DNA of 64,000 nucleotides from UBA4421 sp002470275 (GTDB taxonomy: Bacteria; Pseudomonadota; Gammaproteobacteria; Pseudomonadales; Azotimanducaceae): assembly GCA_913052345.1 (NCBI GenBank), contig CAJXDR010000001.1, positions 1-64,000 of the forward strand, in the 5' to 3' direction. How positions within the stretch are numbered: position 1 is the stretch's first letter; every line of letters begins with the position of its first letter. The notes below the pieces were generated by a model. It did no database searches. It worked only from the letters and a program-made list of their open reading frames with translations, and was not told the origin of the DNA. Position numbers and translations under genes: made by a program. Below are positions 1 through 7,670 of this stretch, piece by piece.

Positions 1-2
1 GG

Positions 3-41
3 GACCTGGAGCGGCTGCGTGACCTCTACCTAGAGCCCTAG
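3..41 (+). CDS. C-terminal tail of a truncated upstream gene
   Basis: One plus-strand frame is open from the window edge and ends at TAG 39-41, reading DLERLRDLYLEP. The composition (Leu/Arg/Glu-rich, helical) looks like a real C-terminus, but only 12 codons are present and the other frames are also short, so the product cannot be named. The following 85 bases hold a proline/glutamine-codon-like tandem (CCCAGG, CCCAAG, CCCAAG) and no recognisable gene. Confidence 0.35.
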   Translation, partial: DLERLRDLYLEP

Positions 42-186
42 CCCAGGCCCAAGCCCAAGAAATAGAAGCGTCTTAACATAACGATTTACCCTCCAAAAGG
101 ACCCAACTCAAGACGGTTAGCAATCCATGAATGTGGGCTCCACGTCACATCAACGGCGCTCCGCCCTTTTACTCACACAACCCAAC

Positions 187-1617
187 ATGATTACATTCAA
201 GAAAACAGTATTCGCCTTTTTAGGCCTGACCCTTTTTCCGCTAGCTGTGGGCGCGTCGTCAGGCACGAGCGCTCGGGGTGGCGACAGCTTACCCGAGTGG
301 CTAAGCTTTAATGGCGAGGCGCGCATCAGGTACGAGACCCTAGACAATCAATTCAGAGCCAACGGGCAGGGTGGTGACCAACTCCTCGCGCTGAGAACGC
401 TGCTTCACGTCGAGGCAAATACGCCATTTTTTTCTGACAGCAGACCCGCTACGAGGTCAGTTTCATGGGGTTTAGAGGTTCAAGACAGCAGGACCTATCT
501 AGGTGATGCAGGCACCACCCTATCGAGCAGCTTCACTAACCCGTTGGACGTACTCCAGGTCTATGCACGAATAAATCAAATGCCAGGCCCATTCGGTGCG
601 GGCTCCGAAAGTCGACTGACCTTGGGGCGCCAGACAATATCTATCAGTTCCAAGCGACAAATTGAGCGGGTGAGTTATGCAAACGTGATAAAAAGTTATA
701 CCGGTGCCTACTTCACCAGTGAGTTTAACGACGGCGATCAAATTCACGCACTCTATGTCGTCCCCATTGATCGAAGACCAGGCGATCGCGATGGCCTTTT
801 GCGTAACCAAACCGAATGGGATCGGGAACAGTGGGGCCGACAGATTTCTGGTCTTCATTACATAAAAAAAAATATCGCCCCTGAGCGCGTGCCCCATCTT
901 CAGGGCGAAGCTTTCGTCTACAGATTTGATGAGTCCGATACGGACGCTTTCCAAACACCGGACCGAAGCTATACATCAATTGGCTTTCGGCTTTTTCGAC
1001 AAGCCCAGCTCAAAAAATGGGACGTCGACATCGAGGCGGTCTACAGAAGAGGCACGCGTTACGGCTCAATCGACCCTGACGACACCAAAAGCCTCAAAGT
1101 GCGCGCAAGCATGCTGATTGCGGCGTTGGGCTATACCTTTGACACGCCTTGGCAACCTAGGATTTCGCTGGAGTATTATTACGCCAGTGGTGACGACGAT
1201 CCCCGGGACGCCAGGTTTGGTCAGTACGAGCGGTTATTCGGAGGCAGGCGCACGGACCTCAACAACACGTCGATCCATGGGCCAATGACCCCTGCAAACC
1301 TCAGTGCGCAAGGATTCAGGATAAGGGTGCGGCCGAGCGACCGTCTCGACGGTTGGTTTCAATATCATGCAGCATCGCTTGCATCTGCGACCGACTCTTG
1401 GGTTATTGCTAAGCGACGCGATTATTCGGGCGACTCCGGAACGTTCATTGGCCATGCACTCGATGCCAGAGTTCGCTACTGGCTGAGGCCAAAAAGAACG
1501 CGGATAGAGCTTGGCACTTCAGCCCTATTCGTCGGGGAATTCGCGAAGAATGCCAGTGAAAGGCCAACGGGGGACGACACGTATTACGCCTACCTCCAAG
1601 CATCCGTTTATTTTTAA
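187..1617 (+). CDS. Alginate-export-type outer membrane porin
   Basis: This is predicted to be an outer-membrane beta-barrel of the alginate-export (AlgE-like) family, which forms substrate-selective pores for anionic sugars or aromatic compounds. The frame is open from ATG 127, but the ATG at 187 gives a proper signal peptide (MITFKKTVFAFLGLTLFPL, then an AxA-like cleavage region near residue 25), so I prefer 187; neither start has a convincing ribosome binding site. The mature part alternates charged/aromatic strands with acidic turns (for example RIRYETLDNQ near the N-terminus) and ends in an aromatic residue (ASVYF), typical of BamA-inserted barrels. About 476 residues fits the family. 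No alginate biosynthesis genes are nearby, so the substrate is unknown. It is monocistronic and followed by the repeat patch next to tRNA-Gly. Confidence 0.75.
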   Translation: MITFKKTVFAFLGLTLFPLAVGASSGTSARGGDSLPEWLSFNGEARIRYETLDNQFRANGQGGDQLLALRTLLHVEANTPFFSDSRPATRSVSWGLEVQDSRTYLGDAGTTLSSSFTNPLDVLQVYARINQMPGPFGAGSESRLTLGRQTISISSKRQIERVSYANVIKSYTGAYFTSEFNDGDQIHALYVVPIDRRPGDRDGLLRNQTEWDREQWGRQISGLHYIKKNIAPERVPHLQGEAFVYRFDESDTDAFQTPDRSYTSIGFRLFRQAQLKKWDVDIEAVYRRGTRYGSIDPDDTKSLKVRASMLIAALGYTFDTPWQPRISLEYYYASGDDDPRDARFGQYERLFGGRRTDLNNTSIHGPMTPANLSAQGFRIRVRPSDRLDGWFQYHAASLASATDSWVIAKRRDYSGDSGTFIGHALDARVRYWLRPKRTRIELGTSALFVGEFAKNASERPTGDDTYYAYLQASVYF

Positions 1618-1683
1618 GAATACTGTCGCAGCTCGAACCAAAGCCTAGGCAGAAAATCGATTCCACTGCCCGGCACTTGCCGA

Positions 1684-1712
1684 CAAGATCAGCAACGGCA
1701 GTCTCGTTTCCG
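1684..1712. repeat. 29-bp direct repeat, copy 1
   Basis: This copy is identical to 1808-1836, 124 bp away in the same orientation. Its right half (AGTCTCGTTTCC) also matches the 3' T-arm/acceptor part of the adjacent tRNA-Gly, but on the opposite strand to the tRNA gene, so it is an inverted tRNA-3' fragment. This suggests scars of integration or rearrangement at the tRNA 3' end. Confidence 0.8.
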
Positions 1713-1739
1713 TCTATGCACAGCTCGGGGGAGCGGGGA

Positions 1740-1755
1740 AATTGGAGCGGGAAAC
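1740..1755 (-). repeat. Duplicated tRNA-Gly 3' end (att-like)
   Basis: The 16 bases here repeat exactly at 1893-1908, which is the 3' end of tRNA-Gly including the encoded CCA, in the same orientation and 153 bp downstream of the gene. A second degraded copy (GAGCGGGGAAA) sits just before it at 1731-1741. Direct repeats of a tRNA 3' end are the usual attL/attR footprint of tRNA-integrating elements. Here only about 150 bp remain between copies, with no integrase, so it would be an empty or collapsed site. Confidence 0.65.
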
Positions 1756-1807
1756 ACGGAGGAGCATCGCTCCGACGGTGACGTTGCCTTGACCGCGTAC
1801 TCGCGGG

Positions 1808-1836
1808 CAAGATCAGCAACGGCAGTCTCGTTTCCG
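1808..1836. repeat. 29-bp direct repeat, copy 2
   Basis: This is an exact copy of 1684-1712. With the tRNA-3' duplicate at 1740-1755 it makes the whole 1680-1910 interval a mosaic of direct and inverted tRNA-Gly-derived pieces. No open reading frame in the interval resembles a protein. Confidence 0.8.
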
Positions 1837-1895
1837 CTTGTTCCCACGCAACAACGTCTACGTAGGAACATCCTTTGATCAAAAGAAGGGGGAAT

Positions 1896-1971
<76 letters not shown>

Positions 1972-2000
1972 TTTACCGGAGCTTTCGCAACGGATCGCAA

Positions 2001-2028
2001 AGTGTAGCGCAAGCCCACCCGGTGTCAA
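2001..2028 (-). promoter_or_regulatory. Sigma70 promoter of tRNA-Gly
   Basis: On the minus strand a perfect -35 TTGACA (2023-2028) and a -10 TACACT (2001-2006) are separated by 16 bp. The downstream discriminator is mixed, and the first tRNA base (1971) lies about 30 nt after the -10. Position and quality fit the tRNA promoter. Confidence 0.75.
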
Positions 2029-2083
2029 TTCACAACCGCGGATTGCCTTGTCAACAACGCGCTAAAAATCCCAATTTAGGGGC

Positions 2084-2111
2084 TTGCATTCAGAACGGTG
2101 AGGGACATAAT
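2084..2111 (+). promoter_or_regulatory. Promoter of a tiny transcription unit
   Basis: A -35 TTGCAT (2084-2089) and -10 CATAAT (2106-2111) are spaced by 16 bp on the plus strand. Initiation near 2118 would give a transcript of roughly 120 nt ending at the strong terminator 2210-2238. The promoter points away from the divergent tRNA-Gly promoter. Confidence 0.6.
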
Positions 2112-2146
2112 CAGGTTTCCAAAAACAACATATAAGGAGGTGATCA

Positions 2147-2185
2147 GTGTTATCTATTGCAAGTTTCGGAGGACAACCTTCTTAA
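2147..2185 (+). CDS. 12-codon micropeptide ORF with near-perfect SD
   Basis: GTG 2147 opens a 12-residue frame (VLSIASFGGQPS) ending at TAA 2183-2185. Immediately upstream, 2133-2145 reads TAAGGAGGTGATC, the exact complement of 13 bases at the 3' end of standard 16S rRNA, with ideal spacing (6 nt from GGAGG to GTG). A promoter (2084-2111) and a U8 terminator (2210-2238) bracket it, so it looks like a stand-alone gene. I do not recognise the peptide. It could be a leader or micropeptide, or the peptide may be incidental and the RNA may act as a non-coding ribosome-binding decoy. Translation is inferred from the ribosome binding site only. Confidence 0.45.
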   Translation: MLSIASFGGQPS

Positions 2186-2209
2186 GTTGCTCTTCCTATA
2201 CGAGCAGAA

Positions 2210-2238
2210 AAGGTCGGCCCAGCGCCGGCCTTTTTTTT
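2210..2238 (+). terminator. Strong bidirectional intrinsic terminator
   Basis: A 9-bp stem (AAGGTCGGC at 2210-2218 with GCCGGCCTT at 2224-2232, one G-U pair) and a 5-nt loop are followed by eight T on the plus strand. On the minus strand the same stem is followed by TTTT. It therefore ends the tiny plus-strand unit and probably also the convergent MFS operon that stops at 2244. Confidence 0.9.
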
Positions 2239-2243
2239 GCCTT

Positions 2244-3461
2244 TCAGGCCGTTTCAGCGACCTCACTGAGCTTGTCGTTCCACATCGGGCTCACGAGGGC
2301 CACCATAATCAGGACCAAGAGCATGGCCAAGGCGGCTGTGACGATGGCCTGTTGGGGACCATAAAGACTGGCTAAATAGCCGACGAGCAGTGCGCCCAGG
2401 GGTGCCGCCCCCAAGAAAGAGAGCGAGTAGAAGCTCATGACCCGAGCGCGCTGATCGGCAGGGGCGAGCTGCTGCATCAACGTGCGCGACATGGGCAGGG
2501 CCAGACCGCCGCAAATGCCCCAGAAGAAGACGAGGACGACAAACAGCGATTCTTGATCAGCAAGGCCCGCACTCAATAGCACCAGAGACCCGAGACCCTG
2601 GGCCAACAGCAACCCGCGCCCGGCACGCCGAATTGGGCCCAGGCGCAGCAGCAAGAGTATGGTCAACACCAGGCCAGCGCTGTTGAGCGCATTGAGCAAG
2701 GCCAAGTCCCCTGAAGACCCGGCAAAGACCTCCCGAACCACTAGCGGAAACCCCACAATGAAGGATCCAGCGAAAAACAAACCCATGGCCACATTTTGTA
2801 ACACCACCGTGCGCATAATGGGGTGAGTCAGGACCGTCGATGCACCCATTCTTAACTCCTGAATCACCGAGGTTGAAGCCGCCGTCCGGTGCGCGCGAGT
2901 CCCAGATTCAAAATTTCCCTTTAGCGGGGCGAAGGCGAAAACGCCCACTAAGAGAAAGACGCTTTGGAGTACCAGTATGGTCACCGCGCCCATCTGGTCC
3001 GCAAAGCCGGCCAGGGTAAACCCTATGATCTGAAAACCGAACTGGCAAAGACTGGAAAGAACCACCATGCGTTGAACGTTTTGTCCTGCAACAACGTTTA
3101 GCATCCCATCCCGAGCCGGTATAACAAAGGCCGTGGCCGCGCCCATCGCCAGCGCGTAACCGATGAGGATCACGTAGGAAAAGTGACCCAAGGCTATTGC
3201 GACAATCAGCGCCCAAGGACACAGCGCCGCCATCAGCTGGGCCCAGATTGCTTGACGCCTTGGGCCGATCCTGTCCGCCAAAACGCCTGCCAACAAAATT
3301 AAAAGCATGGTAGGCAGGCCCAACATCATTTGCGCAAATCCCACGCGTTCAGGCAATTCGCGAAGGACTAAAGTCACCAACCAGGCAAAAACCACGGACT
3401 GCATGCCATAGGCCAGATACCACGATGAAATGGTTAAGAGATAGGCTCTTTTGGGACTCAC
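2244..3461 (-). CDS. MFS transporter (drug/efflux type)
   Basis: This is a 405-residue major facilitator of the inner membrane with about 12 hydrophobic segments and the inter-helix motif DRIGPRRQAIWAQ after TM2. It resembles the multidrug or enterobactin-exporter-like branch (MFS_3), which exports small molecules using the proton gradient. It starts at GTG 3461, 39 nt downstream of the Baeyer-Villiger monooxygenase gene on the same strand, so the two are likely one operon in which this carrier moves the monooxygenase's substrate or product. The terminator at 2210-2238 follows directly. A similar-sized carrier of the same general type is at 13282-14514. The substrate cannot be deduced. Confidence 0.8.
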   Translation of the reverse strand: MSPKRAYLLTISSWYLAYGMQSVVFAWLVTLVLRELPERVGFAQMMLGLPTMLLILLAGVLADRIGPRRQAIWAQLMAALCPWALIVAIALGHFSYVILIGYALAMGAATAFVIPARDGMLNVVAGQNVQRMVVLSSLCQFGFQIIGFTLAGFADQMGAVTILVLQSVFLLVGVFAFAPLKGNFESGTRAHRTAASTSVIQELRMGASTVLTHPIMRTVVLQNVAMGLFFAGSFIVGFPLVVREVFAGSSGDLALLNALNSAGLVLTILLLLRLGPIRRAGRGLLLAQGLGSLVLLSAGLADQESLFVVLVFFWGICGGLALPMSRTLMQQLAPADQRARVMSFYSLSFLGAAPLGALLVGYLASLYGPQQAIVTAALAMLLVLIMVALVSPMWNDKLSEVAETA

Positions 3462-3500
3462 TGGGCCATCACTTGGACAAAGCCTCAGGTCGGCCAGCGT

Positions 3501-5189
3501 TCAAGGACCCGTCCGAAGGTGAAATCCGGCATAGCCTTGTTCAACAACGTGATCACAGGTTTCCCGGTAGCGGCCCACCCCGCCCACATAGGGCATGAAA
3601 ATGCGAGGCTTACCGGGAATGTTGGCGCCCAGATACCAGGAGTTACAGGAAGCGGCTGTGTAGGGCGTGCCCTCCGCCACCTCATTAACATGCTCGACCC
3701 ACTGTGCTTCAGCTGCCTCGGTGGCCTCAATCTCCCTGTGACCTGCACCATCCATCCAGCGAATACAGTCACCGATCCAGTCCACATGCTGTTCTATCGA
3801 GACCAGCATATTGCTCAGCACCGACGGTGATCCCGGACCTGTAATGGTAAAAAGGTTTGGGAACCCTCGCATGGCTAGCCCCAGATAGGTCCGCGGCCCC
3901 GCATGCCAATGGTCTACCAGCGAGCGGCCCTGCCGACCCCGGATATCTATCCTCTCCAAGGCCCCGGTCATCGCATCAAAACCGGTCGCGAAAACAAAGG
4001 CATCGAAGGCAAAGTCACCTTGTTCCGTGCTGACACCCGACGCGGTCATCTGGCGAATACCCCCCTTGCGCAAATCTACAAGCCGCACGTTAGGGCGATT
4101 GAACGTCTCATAATAATCCGTGTCGATGACCGGGCGCTTGCACCCCATGGGATAGCCCCTGGGCATCAACGCCTCGGCAGTCTCTCCATCGTGTACCACT
4201 CGAGCAACCTGTATACGGTACATCTCGCAGGCCAGCTCATTGGCATCAGAATCGGTCGCCACGTCGGCGAATCGACGAATGGCAGAAAAACCCTCTTGCT
4301 CCACCAGGCGTTCTCGCTCCTCTGCAGTGGTCTCCACGATCTGCTGGGACGGCGTCATGGCCTTCGCGCCACCAAAGCCAAACCCGTACCCAATGATCCC
4401 AATCTGAGAGGCACGTTGGTGTTCACGAATTTCTGCGTAGTTTTTCTTCGCCTCGGCCTGAAACGCTTCAGACAGCGGGCCATTGTGAGCCGGCATGGTG
4501 TAGTTTGGCGTGCGCTGTAAAACGGTTAACGAATTAGCCTGCTTCGCGATCTCCGGTATGGACTGAATGCCGGAAGAGCCGGTGCCCAGGATACCCACGT
4601 TCAGCCCTGAGAAATCCACGCCCTCGTGGGGCCAGGCGCCGGTATGATAAACAGCGCCCTGGAAGTCCTCCTGACCCGCAAGCTCGGGCATATTAGGAAC
4701 GGACAAACAGCCCGTGGCCATAACGCAAAAACGGCCCAAAAACGCCTCTTCCGCCTCGGTGATCACCTGCCAAGTAGAGGCCTCCTCGTCGAATTGGGCG
4801 GCCTTCACCCGCGTGGAGAACTGAATGTCCTTGCGCAGATCGAAACGATCGGCCACGTGCCTGGCGTAATCCAAAATCTCCGGTTGCGCTGCCATGACCT
4901 CTGTCCAACGCCACTCCTGTTGCAGCGCCTCGGAAAAACTATAGGAATACTCCATGCTGGGCACATCACAGCGGGCACCGGGGTAGCGATTCCAGTACCA
5001 GGTGCCACCCACATCTAGGCCCGCCTCCAGCACCCTGGCACTCAGACCCAGCTTACGCGCGCGGTAAAGCATATACAGGCCAGCAAAACCGGCACCGACA
5101 ATCAATAGATCATAGCGGTGGTTCTTCATTTCGGTATTCTTAGTGTCGGCGTACATGTCGGATAACGGACTTAGGGAAATCCGAATCAT
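3501..5189 (-). CDS. Baeyer-Villiger-type flavin monooxygenase
   Basis: This cytosolic FAD/NADPH enzyme inserts oxygen into ketones to form esters or lactones (cyclohexanone monooxygenase family). At 562 residues its length is typical. The FAD Rossmann motif GAGFAG is at 32-37, the Baeyer-Villiger fingerprint FxGxxxHTxxWP (FQGAVYHTGAWP) at 176-187 and the NADPH motif GTGSSG at 202-207. The ATG at residue 21 (position 5129) sits just before the first beta strand and could be the real start, since the first 20 residues are not conserved-looking and no start has a good ribosome binding site. It precedes the MFS gene in a probable two-gene operon, consistent with oxidation of a cyclic or long-chain ketone. 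The exact substrate is unknown. Confidence 0.88.
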   Translation of the reverse strand: MIRISLSPLSDMYADTKNTEMKNHRYDLLIVGAGFAGLYMLYRARKLGLSARVLEAGLDVGGTWYWNRYPGARCDVPSMEYSYSFSEALQQEWRWTEVMAAQPEILDYARHVADRFDLRKDIQFSTRVKAAQFDEEASTWQVITEAEEAFLGRFCVMATGCLSVPNMPELAGQEDFQGAVYHTGAWPHEGVDFSGLNVGILGTGSSGIQSIPEIAKQANSLTVLQRTPNYTMPAHNGPLSEAFQAEAKKNYAEIREHQRASQIGIIGYGFGFGGAKAMTPSQQIVETTAEERERLVEQEGFSAIRRFADVATDSDANELACEMYRIQVARVVHDGETAEALMPRGYPMGCKRPVIDTDYYETFNRPNVRLVDLRKGGIRQMTASGVSTEQGDFAFDAFVFATGFDAMTGALERIDIRGRQGRSLVDHWHAGPRTYLGLAMRGFPNLFTITGPGSPSVLSNMLVSIEQHVDWIGDCIRWMDGAGHREIEATEAAEAQWVEHVNEVAEGTPYTAASCNSWYLGANIPGKPRIFMPYVGGVGRYRETCDHVVEQGYAGFHLRTGP

Positions 5190-5330
5190 TGCAGCATAAA
5201 AGTGCCAAGCTAACCAGTTGTGATAGGGCGACAGATACTTCCCAAAAAGGCGGTATAGTTATTAGAGATTATGACACCGAGGATTAATGCCCTCTCAACA
5301 AAATGGGGCCTAGTCTGAAGAGGAGATACC

Positions 5331-6389
5331 ATGTCTGAATGCTCTACGGCGACACGCTCAGAGGAGAATCCCCCGGGTTCCTTTCGCCGCGTCCCCTTTG
5401 AATTTCGTGGCGACGGTGGCGAATTCTTTAGAATCTGGATCGTCAATATCGTACTCACCGTCCTGACCCTGGGCATTTATTCGGCTTGGGCCACGGTGCG
5501 AACCAATCGGTACTTCTACGGCAATACCTATTTAGACGGAGATGCCTTCGACTACCTCGCCTCGCCGGTCAACATACTCATCGGCAGAGCGATCGCGGTC
5601 TTTCTACTCATCATTTACAACATCGTCTGGCAGCTCATGCCCGGCTTGGGATTGCTGCTCAGCCTGGCATTGCTGATCTTTATCCCCCAGGTCGTCCTTT
5701 TATCGCTTCGCTTCGGCGCCCGCATGACCGCTTGGCGAGGCGTGCGCTTCGGCTTTGGCGGGGACCTAATCGCTGCGCTAAAGGCGTATATTTTGTGGCC
5801 TATTGTCGGCATTTTGACCCTTGGTCTAGGCCTGCCCTATGTTTGGTATCGACAAAACCGCTTTTTGATTCCCAACTACCGGCTGGGCACCACCTCAGCC
5901 GAGACCAGCGCTAAGGCCGACGACTTCCTGATCATCATTCCCGTGGTTTTGGGCATTGGTTTCATAGGGGCGATACTTGCCTTCATCATGGGAAGCTTCC
6001 TGTTTACTTCCGATGAACCAACAGGCGTGGCGCTTTACTCCGTCGTCGCCGGGATAGGATACCTGGCTATCTACGTTGGGATTTATGCGGCTACTCGGGC
6101 GCTGTACCTACACGCAACCTACAACAACATCAGCCTTGGCAATAACAGCCTACGGTCCAGCATTTCAGTCTGGGGGTTCTTTAAGGTCGTGATGGTGAAC
6201 ACCTTGCTGACGATCATCACGCTGGGATTCTTTTACCCCTGGGCGCAAGTCCGAACTGCACGCTACCTGCAAAACAACCTCTGGGTCGAAGCTGAGGACC
6301 TAGAGAGCTTTGTTGCCGATGAGCAAGAAAAACAAAACGCCCTAGGTGAGGAGGTTGGCGAGGCCTTTGATTTGGGCATAGGCATCTAA
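5331..6389 (+). CDS. DUF898 (YjgN-type) inner membrane protein
   Basis: This 352-residue polytopic membrane protein has the duplicated DUF898 pattern. Each half begins with FFRIWIVN...LTVLTLGIYSAWA or FFKVVMVN...LTIITLGFFYPWA, followed by R-x-x-R-Y (TNRYFYGN, TARYLQNN). The function of DUF898 is not established. The start at 5331 has a good ribosome binding site (AAGAGGAG, 6 nt away). The stop is 2 nt before the ATG of the M48 peptidase, so the two are translationally coupled. This pairing of a YjgN-like protein with an HtpX/BepA-like protease is recurrent in proteobacteria and suggests envelope quality control, which is inference here. Confidence 0.85.
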   Translation: MSECSTATRSEENPPGSFRRVPFEFRGDGGEFFRIWIVNIVLTVLTLGIYSAWATVRTNRYFYGNTYLDGDAFDYLASPVNILIGRAIAVFLLIIYNIVWQLMPGLGLLLSLALLIFIPQVVLLSLRFGARMTAWRGVRFGFGGDLIAALKAYILWPIVGILTLGLGLPYVWYRQNRFLIPNYRLGTTSAETSAKADDFLIIIPVVLGIGFIGAILAFIMGSFLFTSDEPTGVALYSVVAGIGYLAIYVGIYAATRALYLHATYNNISLGNNSLRSSISVWGFFKVVMVNTLLTIITLGFFYPWAQVRTARYLQNNLWVEAEDLESFVADEQEKQNALGEEVGEAFDLGIGI

Positions 6390-6391
6390 CC

Positions 6392-7465
6392 ATGACACCT
6401 GGCGCACCCACAAAAGCCACCTTTTTTGACGGGGAAAACAGCCGAGGCATCTCCGCAGTGGTGACGGTTAGGCCTGCTACGCTCTGGATCGACGGGCCTA
6501 ATTTGAGCCTGAGAATACCCCTAGATCAGCTCCAGGTGAGTGACCCCCTCGGCACCCTGCCCCGCAAACTCAGTTGGGGCACGCCAGCCTTTCTCAGCAT
6601 GGAAAGCGGGCCAGCGACGGCTCTTCTCGACCAGTTGGTCCGCCCTCATAACCCCATGAACTGGGTGGCGCAACTTGAGTCAAAATTAATCGCCGTCATC
6701 CTCGCGAGCATCCTGACGCTAATGGCCCTAGTCTGGGCAGCCATATATGGTGTACCGCTATTTGCAGATGGGGTGGCTAAGACACTCCCCCAGACGATGA
6801 GCGCCAAACTCGGGGAGAGCGCCTTGAGCCAGGCCGATTCCGCCCTCAAACCTTCGACCCTATCGACCCAGACGCGTTCAGAGCTCCGCACCCTGCTGCA
6901 CAGTCATGAGCCTCAGTTTGATATTCACTTTCGGTATGCGCCGTCGCTGGGCGCCAATGCCTTTGTTCTCAGCGCCACGACCATTATTTTTACGGACAGC
7001 ATCGTCCAGCAGCTATCAGAAGAGGAATTGCTGGCGGTGTTTTTTCATGAGGTTGGACATGCTCAATCCCGTCATGTGGAACGCATGTTAATTCAGGGTG
7101 CCGCCTGGGCAATGCTGGGCACCTATGTGACTGGCGACCTGGGCGGCATGGCCGAATTGATGCTGACCTTACCGCTTACCTTTGGGCAGGCGGCCTACTC
7201 AAGAGCCTTTGAGCGCGAGGCAGACGCCTACGCAGTTGAGCGCCTGAAGGCGATTGGGATCACCCCGTTAAGGCTCGCAGATGCTTTAGAGAAACTGAGC
7301 CAGATGCACTCTACCGGGTCGGATGAAAGATCAGGGGTTACTCCTGAACATTCTACCGAGCGTGCAGCGGATAACGGCGGGATTCGAAGGCTGCTGGAGG
7401 CCGTAGCCTCACACCCCATGACCGATGAACGCCTTGCCTACATTAAAGCCAGCGCCAAGCCATAA
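6392..7465 (+). CDS. M48 family zinc metallopeptidase
   Basis: This 357-residue protein has a membrane segment near residues 95-125 and an M48 peptidase domain with the zinc motif HEVGH (FFHEVGHAQSRH) and the downstream third ligand in FEREADAYA. It is of the YcaL/BepA-like class that degrades misfolded envelope proteins. The N-terminal ~90 residues look like a small beta-rich domain. The ATG at 6392 lies 2 nt after the DUF898 stop and has only a weak ribosome binding site, indicating coupling. The gene converges on tRNA-Glu and its stop lies in the terminator 7464-7497. Confidence 0.88.
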   Translation: MTPGAPTKATFFDGENSRGISAVVTVRPATLWIDGPNLSLRIPLDQLQVSDPLGTLPRKLSWGTPAFLSMESGPATALLDQLVRPHNPMNWVAQLESKLIAVILASILTLMALVWAAIYGVPLFADGVAKTLPQTMSAKLGESALSQADSALKPSTLSTQTRSELRTLLHSHEPQFDIHFRYAPSLGANAFVLSATTIIFTDSIVQQLSEEELLAVFFHEVGHAQSRHVERMLIQGAAWAMLGTYVTGDLGGMAELMLTLPLTFGQAAYSRAFEREADAYAVERLKAIGITPLRLADALEKLSQMHSTGSDERSGVTPEHSTERAADNGGIRRLLEAVASHPMTDERLAYIKASAKP

Positions 7466-7497
7466 AAAAACCCCGCAGGCGCGTGTCCTGCGGGGTT
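7464..7497 (-). terminator. Intrinsic terminator downstream of tRNA-Glu
   Basis: A stem of 9-11 bp (AACCCCGCAGG 7469-7479 with CCTGCGGGGTT 7487-7497) has a 7-nt loop. On the minus strand it is followed by seven T, making it a classic terminator for tRNA-Glu. On the plus strand the U-tract is only TT, so M48 mRNA termination would be weaker. Confidence 0.85.
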
Positions 7498-7503
7498 GAT
7501 AGA

Positions 7504-7579
<76 letters not shown>

Positions 7580-7633
7580 TAAGTCCTTCGTCGCCGGCGA
7601 CGCGCAGTGCGTGCCAACGCCAAGAAGCCGCGC

Positions 7634-7662
7634 ATTCTATGAATGGTTACCGCCTCAGTCAA
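7634..7662 (-). promoter_or_regulatory. Sigma70 promoter of tRNA-Glu
   Basis: On the minus strand, -35 TTGACT (7657-7662) and -10 TAGAAT (7634-7639) are spaced exactly 17 bp and followed by a GC-rich discriminator (GCGCGGC). That discriminator is typical of stringently controlled stable-RNA promoters. The leader before the mature tRNA is about 50 nt. Confidence 0.8.
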
Positions 7663-7670
7663 TAGCGCTT

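Noticed and set aside
520..954. A 144-codon minus-strand frame inside the porin gene
   Set aside because: It lies within the well supported barrel gene and shows no domain.
2133..2145. Possible fragment of a 16S rRNA gene
   Set aside because: Only the 13-nt complement of the 16S 3' end is present and on the SD sense; the adjacent rRNA sequence is missing.
3903..4520. A 205-codon plus-strand frame opposite the monooxygenase gene
   Set aside because: It is antisense to a gene with clear FAD and fingerprint motifs, has no ribosome binding site and looks like codon-bias shadow.
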